The position numbers were made by a program, and so were the translations under genes. A DNA stretch of 64,000 nucleotides from Undaria pinnatifida (taxonomy: Eukaryota > Sar > Phaeophyceae > Laminariales > Alariaceae), in NCBI GenBank assembly GCA_012845835.1, contig JABAKD010000008.1, positions 10,633,709 to 10,697,708 on the forward strand. Reading direction: 5' to 3'. Below the pieces are notes generated by a model. It saw nothing but the letters and a program-made list of their open reading frames with translations, made no database searches and had not been told where the DNA came from. Within the stretch, counting starts at the first letter, position 1. Each line of letters starts with the position of its first letter. This document shows positions 46,306 through 59,505 of this stretch, one piece after another.

Positions 46306-47959
46306 AATACACTGAAAAATAAGCGATAAAAACATGTGCGGCGGTGTGTGTGCGGCCTTATTACCTGGATAGAGTGAGGGCGCAGCAGCATGGGATAGCA
46401 TTTAGCTGCACGCACGCATACCTGGTATATACAGAAGCGCACACACATACACCTACACACAGAGGCATCGGCTGCGGCTGTCACAAAGGAGAGAGCTCAC
46501 ACCGCGGCTGCTATCGTACCGTGACTGCCACAAGTTTAGAGTCTGGAGGGCCATACGTGATGCAGTCACACAGCAGCAGACCCGGCAGAGCGAGCAAAAA
46601 AAGAAACACGAGGGTTTCTATGGGCCATGAACGGCTCGGCGAAACGTTTCAGGCGGCACTATGGGCCTATGGGCTATGGCATACTGCACATGTCCTAGGC
46701 CATAGAAGCGGGCTACATTAAAAAATGGTGGGGTTTTCCATGCACCCACTCGGTTCGGCGAGGCGGTACGCAATCCCTCGACAAAAGAGCTAGCTCAGCG
46801 ACTTTGAATGCTCAGAGCACGCGCCACAGAGCTCGCCCGGTGTCCAGACATGCGTCGTAACCTACCGACGGGCTCATTGCTTGCCCCGCAGCCGAAGCGC
46901 GAGAAGAAACTTTGGCCGCCGGAGAACAGCATACAAAAAAGGAGCATATTTCATGCACACATACAGCCCATAGGCTGTCACCGCTGCTGTCGTACTTATT
47001 CTATCAGTAGCATATTTCGAGGTACTGCTGTACCATACTGGAATACTATTAGCGAAGATTGTACAGGTCCGAGAACAGGCACGACACGACAAAGACTGCA
47101 ACGAAAACAAAAACCTGCGGCGGGTTCAATCTTCCAATCCACATCCAGAGTTCATAGTTGAAACCGACAGGTACTACGAGCGGTAATCGAAGCAACACCA
47201 ACACTAACGTCAGGACTATTAATAACATCACCATCACAACACCAACATCAACACCAACACCAACACCAAAACCAGCACCAACGCCGTACTTTTACTAACA
47301 CTATTAATAACACCTAACACCAACATATACACAAACACCAACATCAACACCAGCACCAACACCCACGCCAACACCAGCACCAGCACCAAATCCAGCACCA
47401 AAACCAACAACAACCAGCACTAAGAGCGTACTTCCCCCTTTCAATAACCCGGAACGGCCACTAAAACACACGACCATGTGTTGGTTATCAGTGCGAGCTT
47501 GCGGCACAGCATCACGCGCAGCAGCAGCAGTATGCTGCTGTATGCGTGCCGAACTCTACGCCTTGCCTGCGCTCACGTTCGGATATTAAACGCCTTGCGC
47601 CTCGTACCACCATAGAGTCCGGGCTGTTGTCGTGTTGCTGGTTAGTGCTGTTTTTCGTCATTTCCTTATTTCCGTCAATTCATTCGCTCTTGAAGCCTTT
47701 ACAACCGGAAATTTGGACAAATTACTTGGAGTTAGTATAGAGAGGGATTTGGGGGCTCTAAGGGGTCAACCCTTTCGGAAACCCATTCACAGCGACCAAA
47801 AACAAACTTCGATTTGTGATCTCCTCAAAATGTCTACAATAATATAGCGTGAAATGAAAACGGGCTTTTCCACGGGTCATATGACCCGGCCCCGCGGGTG
47901 GGGCCAGGAGGTTTTCCAAAACTTAGTACGTTACTTACGGTGGAACATATTGACCGGTC

Positions 47960-48270
47960 GCCCCGGTGGCGTATCAGGTTATCCTCGAGCCTGGTATAGG
48001 TCAGTTTCGTGAGTCGAATCCCCCCGAGTGCATACTCGTATAAGTTCGTGGGGACATTTTTTTTTAGGCACAAATTGACTTGCGGAAAGCGCGAGAGCGT
48101 GAGTTAGCAACACTCGATGAAAAATCGACGAGCAGTGGGATTGCTGAACCCTATGCGCGATAAAAATTGAAGGCAAGAGCCGGGGGGGAGAAGGGACGAC
48201 ACCTATGACCACGGCTTGTCCAGAAGCTGGAAAGTAGATGTGTGTGAAAAATTAATAAATAAATGAAAAA
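47960..48270 (+). mobile_element. tRNA-derived SINE, family 1, copy 2
   Basis: Full head (A box tggcgtatcagg; B box region gagtcgaatcccc) and an A-rich tail broken by t. Confidence 0.87.
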
Positions 48271-48299
48271 TAGTCACAGCAATAATCAGCACCCAATGT

Positions 48300-48520
48300 G
48301 GGACTTTTTCTTGTACGCAATTTGACTTGCGGAAAGCGCGAGAGCGTGAGTTAGCAACAATCGATGAAAAATCGACGAGCAGTGGGATTGCTGAACCCTA
48401 TGCGCGATAAAAAAAAATGAAGGCAAGAACCGGGGGGAAAGAAGGGACGACACCTGTGACCACGACTTGTCCACAAGCTGGAAAGTAGAAGTGTGACAAG
48501 AAAAAAAAAAAAAAAAAAAA
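48300..48520 (+). mobile_element. tRNA-derived SINE, family 1, 5'-truncated
   Basis: Starts in the body (gggactttttcttgtacgca) and ends in 20 A. Only 30 bases separate it from the previous copy. Confidence 0.85.
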
Positions 48521-48924
48521 TGGTTACTCAAAATTGGGTAATATATGCCAGGTTATTGTGTATGTCGTAGGTCCTGATTACTATTGTCCCTCGTAAATGG
48601 TGGGTCGAGTCCAGTCGGGTCAAGTCGGGAGCTTTTCTAAACCTACGGGTCGAGTCAGCAGGAGGTACTCAAATCTCTCGGGTCGGGTAGGGTTACCCCG
48701 ACCCGGTCCGACCCGCAAAAGCCGACACCGTGACAAGCCCCGGGAGAAACGTACAACAGCGCGAGTATCACGGTGCCGCATCCACACAGCTCCTTACATC
48801 GCAGTTCCCATACATCACCGACGCCAGCGGCCCGACCTGCTTCCTGTGGCCGATGCCGAAGTCGGCAATTTCGTGTCAACGGCTCTTCTCGCTGAAGTCC
48901 CGCCAAAAGGGGCTACAGCAGCAG

Positions 48925-49104
48925 TAGGGGTTCCCCAAAAAGGCGGTCTGAGCAAGCCGGTATCCCGATACAATGCGGTGGAATCGCTCGGCGCGACCGG
49001 GGTAATTGCACTCATATGATATCCTGGAATGAAAAAGGTGGCTTCCCTCTATAAGGCGGTCATATTCCCTCTGGCACACCACCGCGTTACTGGGAGGATC
49101 CCTA
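48925..49104. mobile_element. 180-bp MITE with TA ends, copy 1
   Basis: TAGGGGTTCCCC...aaggcgg at the left, ggatccCTA at the right; interior ggtcatattccctctggcac. Three copies (also 54324-54503 and 60984-61163) are each 180 bp from TA to TA. Confidence 0.82.
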
Positions 49105-49195
49105 CTGTATCCCAAAGGTGTTAACCCAATTTTGTTGGGACTTGATTAAAGCATAGCTACCAACAACAACGACGATTGCGATGGATAGCATCAAG

Positions 49196-49282
49196 CTGTC
49201 TGTCTGTCTGTCTGCCTGCCTGCCTGCCGGTTTATCTGTCTGTCTGTCTGCCTGTCTGCCTGTCGGCCTGTCTGTCTGGCAG
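49196..49282. repeat. (CTGT/CTGC)n microsatellite
   Basis: Tetranucleotide tract of ctgt and ctgc. Confidence 0.9.
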
Positions 49283-50237
49283 TGCCCAACCCGTTGCACA
49301 CTCATTCATCTTGAGTTTTCTACTGTGCATCTCGCCGAACAACAGGGACTCCTTCCGATTGATCGCTCAAGCCAAGACGTCGACCGAAACACACACGCAC
49401 ACCTTGACAACGCTTGCAAACATCAAAGATCCTGCTGCAGGTTCTTTTTTCCTGGATTCGGAGGTCGGTGGTTCCTCGGTCATATCCCGCCAACTTCGCC
49501 TACCGATACACTTCGACTCTATTTGTCTGCCTACGCGTGTGTCTTGGGTGTGTGTCGGGTGTGTCTGTCTACCTGACTGTCAGTATCCGTCCCAAGTTGC
49601 CACTTCACTTACTTTTAATGGACTTGCTTATTGTTTATTGTCCGCGCGCACCCCTGGAGACTCGAGACACGTCGTTTGGCAGTCTACTTAACTTCGCTGT
49701 TAATACAATATCACCCTTAGAGAGTACAGAACCAAGAAACCTCGAATCCCTCCTCTATTCTACGGATTGCCGGGTAGATATGACATGATACACATTTTTT
49801 TTCGCTTTGTTAAATATATACAATTCGACGCCAGTCCACGATGGAAGAAAAGGCTGAATGAAGTGTTCTCGCGATAAAAATGAAGGCACGTACCGTAGTG
49901 GGGAGGGGGGAGTAGAGGACCCGTTATGTGACCCCGGATCTGAGCTACTACAGGCAGGGAGAGCGAGAGTAGTGCGAGGATAACAAATGGGGTGAAAAAG
50001 AAGAAAAAGTACAGGTATGAAGGTCGCCTCCTCCGGTGTTGTCGGCCTTGTCTTGGTCTTGGACGGGTGTTGGCCGAGGCCGAGACTCACTTCTTTTTTA
50101 TTACATGTGCCAAATATCTGACTTCACAAAACCATTTCCCTACAAGGGGGGATTTTAAAGCGAGAAGAGGGAGCTTCGGCTGCTGTCGTGAAGGTACCCG
50201 GGGCTCCCGGTTGTGCTCGGGGTTGGTATTTGATATC

Positions 50238-50549
50238 GCCCCGGTGGCGTATCAGGTTATCCTCGAGCCTGGTATAGGTCGGTTTCGTGAGTTCGAGTCC
50301 CCCGAGTGCATACTTGTATAAATTCGTGGGAACTTTTTCTGGTGCGCAAATTCACTTGCGGAAATCGCGAGAGCGTGAATTAGCGACACTCGATGAAAAA
50401 TCGACAAGCAGTGGGATTGCTGAACCCTATGCGCGATTAAAGTTGAAGGCGAGAACCGGGGGGGGAGAAGGGACCACGACATCTGTGACCACGGCTTGTC
50501 CAGAAGCTGGAAAGTAGATGTGTGTGAAAAAAAGTAAATGAAAAAAAAT
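50238..50549 (+). mobile_element. tRNA-derived SINE, family 1, copy 4
   Basis: Full head with B box gagttcgagtccc and an A-rich tail. Confidence 0.88.
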
Positions 50550-53115
50550 TGCCTATTTATGGAGAAACATTATTATTATCGATGGAAGGTCTCACAGACC
50601 GGGTGTTCGTTAACGCGTCTTGGCGGTCGGCATGCTTCTTATTTTTTTTGCTCATCCCGTCTACCACCTTCGCACTGTACTTACTTCTCTTTCTCCCTCC
50701 CTAGACGTAACGCAGATCCAGGGTCGCGAAGCGGGCTCTTCTCCCCGCTCTCTACCACGTACGGTATATATGTGCTTTCATTTTTATCACGAGAAGACTT
50801 CAGCCCTTTCTTCCCTCGTCGACTCTGTGCGATCGGAGATTGGCGGTATCTATGATACTTATGTACCTACCCTGTCCTCCACCTGTGATGGCACTCCGAG
50901 TGGGGGATGCGGGGTTGGTCGGAGTTGGGAAGCGTGCCCCTTATGGGTTCCGGTGTCTTTGATTGGTCTCTCCCCATGGCTCGCTGGATAGGCTCAAAGC
51001 TTATGCATGATTTCCCTACGTAGAACACTAACAGACAAACATGACAGGGCTAGGTACGGTAGGGCACGATAGTGCAGGGTAGTGCAGGGTAGCGAGATGA
51101 GGGGCGTCCTGCTTGTCCCATCATCGTCACATACATTACCGCCCATCTGTGATGACTTGAGGTGAATGTGCCATCTGATATCACGTGGTTTCACCTCAAC
51201 CATGACATGGTTTCACGTCGAATCTATAAACTATCCTTCTATGGCGGGCACTCCATTACATTAGGCCACCCTGAATAGTCGTACATGCAGATCACCTGGC
51301 AATCAAAGGACGTCAATAAAACATCCATAATTGGAAAGGGGATCAAAGATGCGGCTATTCGAAACAACCGAAAAAAAGGCTTCAGATTCCCCCACACCTT
51401 GTGATAATGAGACTAAAATGCCTCATTTTAAGATATACAGCCCTGTGACGGAGCTCACAACCGTGAGGATGCGAAGGGAGACAAGAGGAAGCTATAGACG
51501 CGGAAACAATGTCAGAAGAGAAGAAGGGAACACGTGTCACGCTGTGAAGCCAGAAAAATATAGGGCCCGAAGCGTAGTACCGAAGGGGCGGGCGGTAGGG
51601 CCATTTGCCGGAAGACAAGAGAAAAAGCAAGGAGCACTGCCTAAAAGAACGTCAGAGTCCGCTACGTAAGCTGACGTGGGGCCATCGGGTGGACGGTGAA
51701 AGAGAAACAACCAAGACACGAAGAAGTACGCAAGCGGCCGGCCATTGGTCGAAAGGGAGAACACAAAGAACCTGAAACGAGAGGAAGCGAAGAACACTGC
51801 CTGAAACAATGCCAGGGTCCGGAAGGTTGGACCTGGAAGGCTGACGTGAGACCATCGGTCGCAGCACAACACGCTTGTCTATTAATTGTGCACCAACAAC
51901 CGCCGAGAGCGCTTAGCAGCGTGGTTAGGCACAAATCGACGCGAGTCGACGAGGGAAGAAAATGCTGAATGAGGATTCTTCTCGTGATAAAAACGAAGGC
52001 ACGTACCGTAGTGGGGAGGGGGGAGGAGGGCCCGCTATGTGACCCCGGATCTGAGCCACTACTGGGAGGGAGCGCGAGAGTAATGCGAGGATAATAAATG
52101 GGATGGAGAAAAAAACAAACAAACAAAAAAAACATGTCACCCCAAAAGCAAACAGGCAGACAAACGTATATGCACATCTCTTTCTAGCACCACGACTACT
52201 GCAGCCGTTACTGCTAGTAGTACCAGATATCTTGCGACGATCGCGGGGAAAACCAGAACGAATGTGAAAACCAAAAATAATAAAACATGAAACAAAACGA
52301 AAAAAAAAACTCCAATCTCCAGCCCTACCTAGCTGCCCCCCTGTTCGTGTCGTGACAACCCCTTTTATCTAACCCAACCTAACCGTTTTGGATATTTCTT
52401 CCTTCTTTTTTATTCTTCTCTTCTTTCTTCCTTGTCATGTAGTCTGGTGTGCTGGCTTGCCTATCTATGTTCCGCCCCCGCATCCATTGCGTTCGGTCCT
52501 GCACGGCCAAATCACCTGAATTTACTTGCAATGTGTACTGATATCTCTGTATCGTAGTTTGTGGCCACAAGAAGAGCTAGTCGTGTGAAAAGGTGGCAGG
52601 AGGCATCGGCGTGGACACACTGGTTATTATGCTGGATTAATAATACATGGGTGAAAATATCAGTTGAATGTGAGCATAATAACACGCAAGCACACATGCT
52701 TCCAAGTACAACTCGTTCGTAACGATTACGCTTTCCCCCTCAGCGACGTTCTGCACGAGCCGTGGCCACACAGGCAGCATGCCTTCGATCCACAGGCGCG
52801 TGCCTTCATTTTTATTTTTATCGCGCCTAGGGTTCGGCATTTCCCCACTGCTCATCGATTTGCATCGAATTTCGCCAACTCGTCGCGCTCGCGCAGTTCA
52901 TTACAATTTGCGTTATTCAGGCTCGTCCATTTCGGTGCATCATAAGAAAAAGACCTATTAATAACGGGATTCGAGATTCGAACGACTACTACTACTACAT
53001 ACAGCAGTGTGTAGTAACTCAAAACATCGACCTCAATGGTTACGCAGCTTGCTATTATTGTTGTTGAGCCACCACGGACTGACGACGCTGGCTCGTATCG
53101 GTATGATATATGACA

Positions 53116-53414
53116 CGCGCCGGTTAGGTTATCCTCGAGCCTGGTATAGGTCAGTTTCGTGAGTTCGAGCCCCGCCGTGTGCATACTCGTATAAATTCGC
53201 TGGGACTTTTTCTTGTGCACAAATTCACTTGCGGAAAGCGCGAGAGCGTGAGTTAGCAACATTCGATGAAAAATCGACGAGCAGTGGGATTGCTGAACCC
53301 TATGCGCGATGAAAATTGAAGGCAAGAACCGGGGGGAAGAAGGGACGACACCTGTGACCACGGCTTGTCCAGAAGCTGGAAAGTACAAGTGTGAGAAAAA
53401 TAAGAAAAAAAAAA
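53116..53414 (+). mobile_element. tRNA-derived SINE, family 1, copy 5
   Basis: The body and A tail are intact. The A box is damaged (cgccggttaggttatcc), so this copy should not be transcribed. Confidence 0.85.
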
Positions 53415-53633
53415 GACACGATACAACGCAGTCGGGTCGACGTACTTACGCATCCGTTCACAATGGTGGTAGCTTGCGCTGCCGGAGTAGCAACCAACGG
53501 CAACCGCCGGTGGGGACAGCTCGCACTGCTGGACATCGCTACCGTGGGAACTGAAGGATACGCCAGCTACGAAGCTGGATTGATTACGAACACAATTGAA
53601 TTAAATTGACGCACAAGTAAGTGCTTTGTTGTG

Positions 53634-53990
53634 TTCTCGTACCCGGTACGCTAGCACTTCACTTGCTCTGCCTTGATGAAATTGCGACTGTTTGGTTTGT
53701 TTACTCTGTTGCACAGTCGTCTGTAACCACAGAAGAATTTGTATCTCTCTCTAGGATGAATAAGCTCGGACTCTGGGTGTACTGGTGATGTCGTTGGGTA
53801 GAAGGAACGGTTTAATGCGAAGGCAACACACACACTGCTGTGACACAAGTCTGTGACCACATAATTTGTATCTTTCTACACAGGATGAAGAATCAGCGCG
53901 GACGCTAGGTGTACTGATTGATGCCGCTGGGTAGAAAGAACGGTTTCATGTGAAGACGACACACACACGACCTAATGCATGAAACTACGT
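53634..53990 (+). repeat. Two ~140-bp units shared with 63365-63595
   Basis: ctgtgaccacataatttgta, aggatgaagaatcagc, ctgggtgtactgatg and gaaggcaacacacac recur twice here and once at 63440-63595. A related block lies at 37690-37860 and 52500-52620. Confidence 0.75.
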
Positions 53991-54323
53991 GCAAGTGTGG
54001 TGAGCTCATTGAGCTTTATTTTTCCTCATCCGCCGGCGGATAACAATAAAAAATAAAACAATAAACGCCCAAGAGCACAAGAGCAAAAGAGTGATGAGGC
54101 TTCGGACTCGTACGACGATAATGATATGGATACCCCCTCTGCCGACTCCTCTGCCCACTACCCTCACAATGTAGGTTCGAGAGGGGGGCATCAACCCAAG
54201 GGCTAGGGTTAGGGCCAGTCTGGTGCCACTTCATCAACAACGGACGGCCCACACCGGCCAAAACCGAGATGATGAGGTTGCTGGTGTCGGTTGATATATA
54301 CTACAGTTGTACAACATACACAA

Positions 54324-54500
54324 TAGGGGATCCCTCAGTAAGGCCGGTGTTGTGCCATAGAGCAGCATGACCGCCTTATAGAGGGAAGCCGCCTATTTAT
54401 TCCGGGCCATGAGTGCAATTCCCCAGTACCGCCAAGCGATTTCGACCGCCTGATATCGGGATGCCGCCTTATATGGGGATACCGCCTTATTGGGGGCCCC

Positions 54501-54503
<3 letters not shown>
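54324..54503. mobile_element. 180-bp MITE with TA ends, copy 2
   Basis: TAGGGGATCCCTCAG at the left, attgggggccccCTA at the right. The interior has three more ccgcctta-like repeats. A longer relative with an insert lies at 55380-55749. Confidence 0.82.
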
Positions 54504-54535
<32 letters not shown>

Positions 54536-56268
54536 GCTGCTGCTGTATGTACATTATTTCATATTCTGCTGGCGCATCTAGATTATGGGCCCCGCCATTG
54601 TTCGCCGATGCCGGCACAAAACCAACATGGTTGAAAAACATTTCAGATGCAGCAAAGATAGATGTCAGTGGACGTGGAGATCAGTCAAGAAAAAACCTAT
54701 AATAATACAGCAGTGGTGGTGAAGGGTGAAAAAACCAAGCGTTCCACACCAAAAGCTAGTAGTTTGGCGTCCGTCAAGGGAGATTTCGCGGTACACTAAA
54801 AGCTAGTAGCTTGGCGTTATTGGAAACTTGAAGTCGGTCAAGGCATAGTAGTGACGGTCAAGGGTTTAAAGCCGATCGTTCCACACTAAAACCTAGTAGT
54901 TTGGCGTCCGTCAAGGTAAAAATATTGGAAAATTGCCGTCGGTCAAGCGCTGAACGTGCCGACTCCTCACATTTTAGAGATGCAGAGCGAGGGACGGGGC
55001 TGACGAGGAGGCGCCCTCTGCTGCTTCTCACAACAAAAAGAAAAATAATGAACCAAATTACAAATTACAAATTGCAACGACGCAATAATGACAATTCGAC
55101 GCGAGTCGACGAGGGAAGAAAAAAGCTGAATGAAGTGTTCTCGCGATAAAAATGAAGGCGCGTAGCGTAGCGGGGGCCGCGTAGTGGGGAGGGGGGACAG
55201 AAGGGCCCGCTATGTGACCCCGGATCTGAGTTACTACTGGGGGCGAGGGCGAGAAGAGTAGCGCGAGGATGATAATAAATGGAATGAAGAAAGAAGAAGA
55301 AAAAAAAATACGACTGATCGCAGATCGCACCAGAGCCGTAAACGACAGCCAAGAAGAACCAAATTACTACAACTTACAGTAGGGGGCCCCAAGCAAGGCG
55401 GTGGTGTGCCGGAGCAAATACGACCGCCTGGACGGGTGTCCTTTTCGTGTTTTTCACCATGCATGGAACTAACTCTAGCCCTGACCCTAACCCATACGAA
55501 ATATACCGATCGGAGTCCCCCCCGATGACATCACTGGGGTGAAATGAGTGAAAAAACACAATAATGTGTCTCCCCGCTCTGGAGGAAGCTGCATCTTTTG
55601 TTCCAGGTCGTGAGTGCAATTCCCCAGACACGCCACCAAGCGATTTCGACCGCCTTTTTTATATGGGGATGCTGTTAAGATACGGCCCCGCCCGATACTC
55701 TTACGATACTGCCTTACTACTCAGGCCGCCTCAATGGGGGACCGTTAAGGTATTAGTGGGGTATTAGTCCGCTTGACCACTTGCAAAAGGTTAACCAATA
55801 GCTTACCCAAACTAAGCCTTATAATACTCTCCCCCCCTGAAACGGCGGAATACCAGGTCGGCCGGATATACGGGCGGACCTGACAACGCCATTTGTTAAG
55901 GAATTAGTGGGGTATTAGTCCGTTTGACCACTTGCAAAAGGTTAACCAATAGCTTACCCAAACCTAGCCTTGTATCAGGGCCCCTACAAACTACTACTGT
56001 TGTAGTACGCTGTTTTAGAATTTGCCGGCGAATCTAGACTCTTTAGACTCCGTGTTTAAAGAAGGAAGAATTAGAGGGTATTATTATTAGTCCATCATTT
56101 GACCACTTACTTGCAAAGAAAGGATAGCCAATCGATTGCTTACCCAAACTAAGCCTTGTCATAACACTTTTATATTTTTTTCTCACACCTACACTTTCCC
56201 CCCATGACTGAAACGGCAGGATCGCAGGTCGGCCGGATATACGGGCGAACGTGTCAACGAGTCAACTA

Positions 56269-56269
56269 T

Positions 56270-56345
<76 letters not shown>
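56269..56345. repeat. (TAC)n microsatellite
   Basis: About 25 perfect tac units. Smaller ones lie at 54502-54535, and a (GTA)n tract lies at 58395-58555. Confidence 0.95.
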
Positions 56346-56346
<1 letters not shown>

Positions 56347-56379
56347 TCATACTGCTGTACGTATTAGTGTCAACATTTC

Positions 56380-56560
56380 TAGCGGTTTCATTTCCTGGTA
56401 CACCGGAGAGAGTATTTTTCAAGTTCGACATGAGAAAAGTTGCAAAAATTATTATTGGTGGATGGTGGGAATCGAACCCACGACCCAAAAGCCCATGGTC
56501 TGTCGACGACGCCATTTATTTGTTACTAGGGAATTAAAGGGTACTATGTCCGTTTGACTA
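56380..56560 (-). mobile_element. tRNA-derived SINE, family 2
   Basis: On the minus strand, A box tagtcaaacgg (56560-56550) and a perfect T-arm gtggg-ttcgatt-cccac (56481-56465). Then comes a ~85-base body ending in a stretch shared with the second copy. Confidence 0.72.
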
Positions 56561-57117
56561 CTTGCAAAGGTTAACCAATTGCCTGTCATACCAAAACTAA
56601 TCCTTGTCACAGTCATCAAGAAGGTAAATCAATGGAAAAATTCCGTCCGTCTAGGGCTGAAAGACGGTCGAGGGTGTAAAAACAAGCGTTCCGCACTAGA
56701 AACGAGTAGTTTGGCGTCCGTCAACAAAAAATATTGGATACGTGCTCTCTCTAAAGCGCTGAAAGTGACGGTCAGCGGCGGTGTGAAAACAAGCGTTCCA
56801 CACCAAAGCTTAGTACGTAGTAGAGCTTAGTACGTAGTAGCAGTAGTTTGGCGCCAGTCAAGCAAGCAAGGTAAAAATATTGGAAAAATTGCCATTTGTC
56901 TAGGTAGGGCTGAAGGCAGTGAGTGCCCTCTGCTTCCTAACAGCTTGGAGATGCAGAGTGAGGGTCGGGGCTGACGAGGGGCTCTCTGCCCCATCCCGGA
57001 AAAAAACCACCCAACAAGGCAAAAAAGAACCAAATTACAACGACGCAACGACGATAGATCGCAGATGATCCAGTACAAAGCGATGATACATGTCGTCGGT
57101 TGACGGTGCTGTTGACT

Positions 57118-57415
57118 TTTTTGACGTACAACCGTCAGGGATCGCTGCGTACTAAAACCAGTACATCATGTCTAAAAAGGCCTTGACGGGACAAGGACAA
57201 CCATCAAGGGGCGCTCCATACTAAAACCATAATATTACGTCTAAACAGGCCTTGACGAGACAAGGACAACCGGCAAGGATCGATTCATACTTAAAACCGG
57301 TATATTACGTCTAAAGAGGCCTTGACGGGACGAGGACAACCGTCAAGTACCACTCGATACTAAAATCAGTATATTACGTCTAAAAAGGCCTTGACGGGAC
57401 AAATCTAGACCGTCA
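57118..57415 (+). repeat. ~75-bp tandem repeat, four units
   Basis: Units hold ccgtcaagg, ctcgatactaaaaccagtat, attacgtctaaaaaggcctt and gacgggacaaggacaa. Looser relatives lie at 36990-37140, 54735-54960 and 56640-56900. Confidence 0.88.
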
Positions 57416-58407
57416 ACCGACATCCTTGATCCAGTACGCCTATAGAAACGACTCAGCCAGGGGAACTTTCCAGGAATATTCAATATTGCCAGGAAATTTG
57501 TACTCACTGTTAATGTGAGGAGGAAGAATCGTCTTGGCAACCAATAACCCAACCAGCCCTGGTAACATCTATCCCAACGAAGCATGTTCTAGGGGTTGTC
57601 CGGAGATCGGACCAAAGCCGTCAAACGATTGCCACAAAGAACCAAACGATATCGCAGATCGCACCAGCACCGTACACCACAGCGGCGACCCACAAAGAAC
57701 AAAACTACATCATAACGTCATCACAGATCAGGGCAGAACGTTGGGGCTTCGTAGGAGGGCTAGCTCCATCCACAATGATAAAACACAATAACATGATAAT
57801 GTAGGACACCCGTCGATCTGGGTAATTTTCAGTTTTATTATAAGATTTCCAAAATTTCAGTTTTATGAAGTAGCGGTCTGATATGATGTCATAAACCTCC
57901 GTCCTGTGGTGTATGATATGCATATGGGATGCTGTGGCAGACCCGTCGATTCACCCCCACCCCGCCCTGCCGCTGGCGATGCTTGTGTGCCGGTACCCAG
58001 GGGCCCGGAATTGATACGCTGGTGTGTAAATAAAGACTCTATGTGTGTATGTACTCGCGCCTTGTAGATGTTGGCTACGAGTACGCACAACGTGTCGATG
58101 GATGGAAAGAACAGACAACGAACGGGAACATTTTATCTGTACAACACATGCTATATATTATATACATCTCCCGCACAAAACGTCCCGGGTTGTGCCTCCT
58201 CCCGTTGAATCCAAACGAAACTGCAAAAGGGGACCTCACGCTGTGGCATGCCACCGCTAGCCCCGAGACCCCCCGGCGCGACGCCCCCGCGTCGTGTGCC
58301 TGTCTGCATGATACCGGGTCGCCTCGCCTCCTTCCCCCTCGCCCCTCACCTATTATAGGCTGTGCCTTTTTCTTGCCGCCATACAATTATTATAATAATA
58401 GTAGTAA

Positions 58408-58472
<65 letters not shown>

Positions 58473-58510
58473 TTGATAGTAATATTAATAGTAGTAGTAG
58501 TAGTAGTAGT

Positions 58511-58542
<32 letters not shown>

Positions 58543-59207
58543 TAGTAGTAGCTCGTTGCCCCCGACCGCGCGCCTGTTCTGTTTCAAGCAATGAATTAAT
58601 GGTTTATGAATATGGTTGTTGTTGTGTCTGTGCTTGTCGTCATAAACCCTAACTTCTCGACAGTCGACCCTCCTCCATCCCATGTACCAGTATACTCGAT
58701 ATTTAATACATTACAGATGTGCATGCAGACCGAGGTGTACATCATACTCATAAAATAAGGTTTGGTGTGCTACCGCCATTGCTGTGGGCAGGCCGAGTAT
58801 TTTTGCACGTACGGGTAATTACCGGCATACACGCGGCCTAGCGCGCCTGATGATGGCGCAGGACGCAGTCGAAAAATATGGTTTCCTGTTATTTCTGGGA
58901 GGGATGTCTGTCCGTGAGTGATCGACGTTCAAGTTCATGCTGCGGTGCACATACATTTTTTATATTGTGGGCCTTACGGCCGTAAGAAAAAACAGTCCTC
59001 CTCCAGTATGCCTGTTAACAGAACCGACTTAGTAAGACAGAGGAAATACCCCGGAAGGTTCAATTTTTTCAAGATATTCTTGCAGAACTATTATTATTAG
59101 CTTTACTTAGCTTGAGCTCACGTAACAAGTTGGCCGCCCGGATCTTTGGGGCGGTGGGCTGTTCGCGTTTGCGAGCAGAAAGCACTTCCTGGTCGGATAG
59201 AGGTACG

Positions 59208-59505
59208 GGTGTAGACCCAACCCACCCCCTATCCCTATCCCTAACCCTACCCTAACCCTAACCCTGACCCAAACCCGGACCCAAGACGGGCCAGAAATGC
59301 TTAGCTTAGGAGGCGAATCGTGATCCACAGTTAGTTCGGAAGTCGTGGTGCACCGATCGGAACAATATAAAAAAAAGAGTCCAAAGAGTCGAAAAAGCGG
59401 CGGCGCAGCCACCGCGCTTTTTCTCGCCCGTTTCTGGCCGTTTCTGGGTCCGAGTTGGGGTCAAGGTCAGGGTTAGGGTTAGGGGTTGGGTTGGGTCTAC
59501 GTCTG
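59208..59505. repeat. Inverted repeat with telomere-like core
   Basis: Arms 59208-59292 and 59420-59505 are inverse copies. The first holds ccctaaccctaccctaaccc, the second gggttagggttagggg. Between them are 127 unique bases. Confidence 0.82.

Noticed and set aside
48700-48910. Candidate first IDE exon on the minus strand
   Set aside because: The open stretch has no similarity to the family's N-terminal block and no suitable donor in phase 0.
56461-56520. Possible tRNA gene on the minus strand
   Set aside because: The T-arm is perfect but the acceptor and anticodon stems do not pair, and a second copy shares the downstream body; treated as a SINE head.
58043-58683. Frames with long Ser, Val or Leu runs
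   Set aside because: By-products of another (GTA)n tract.
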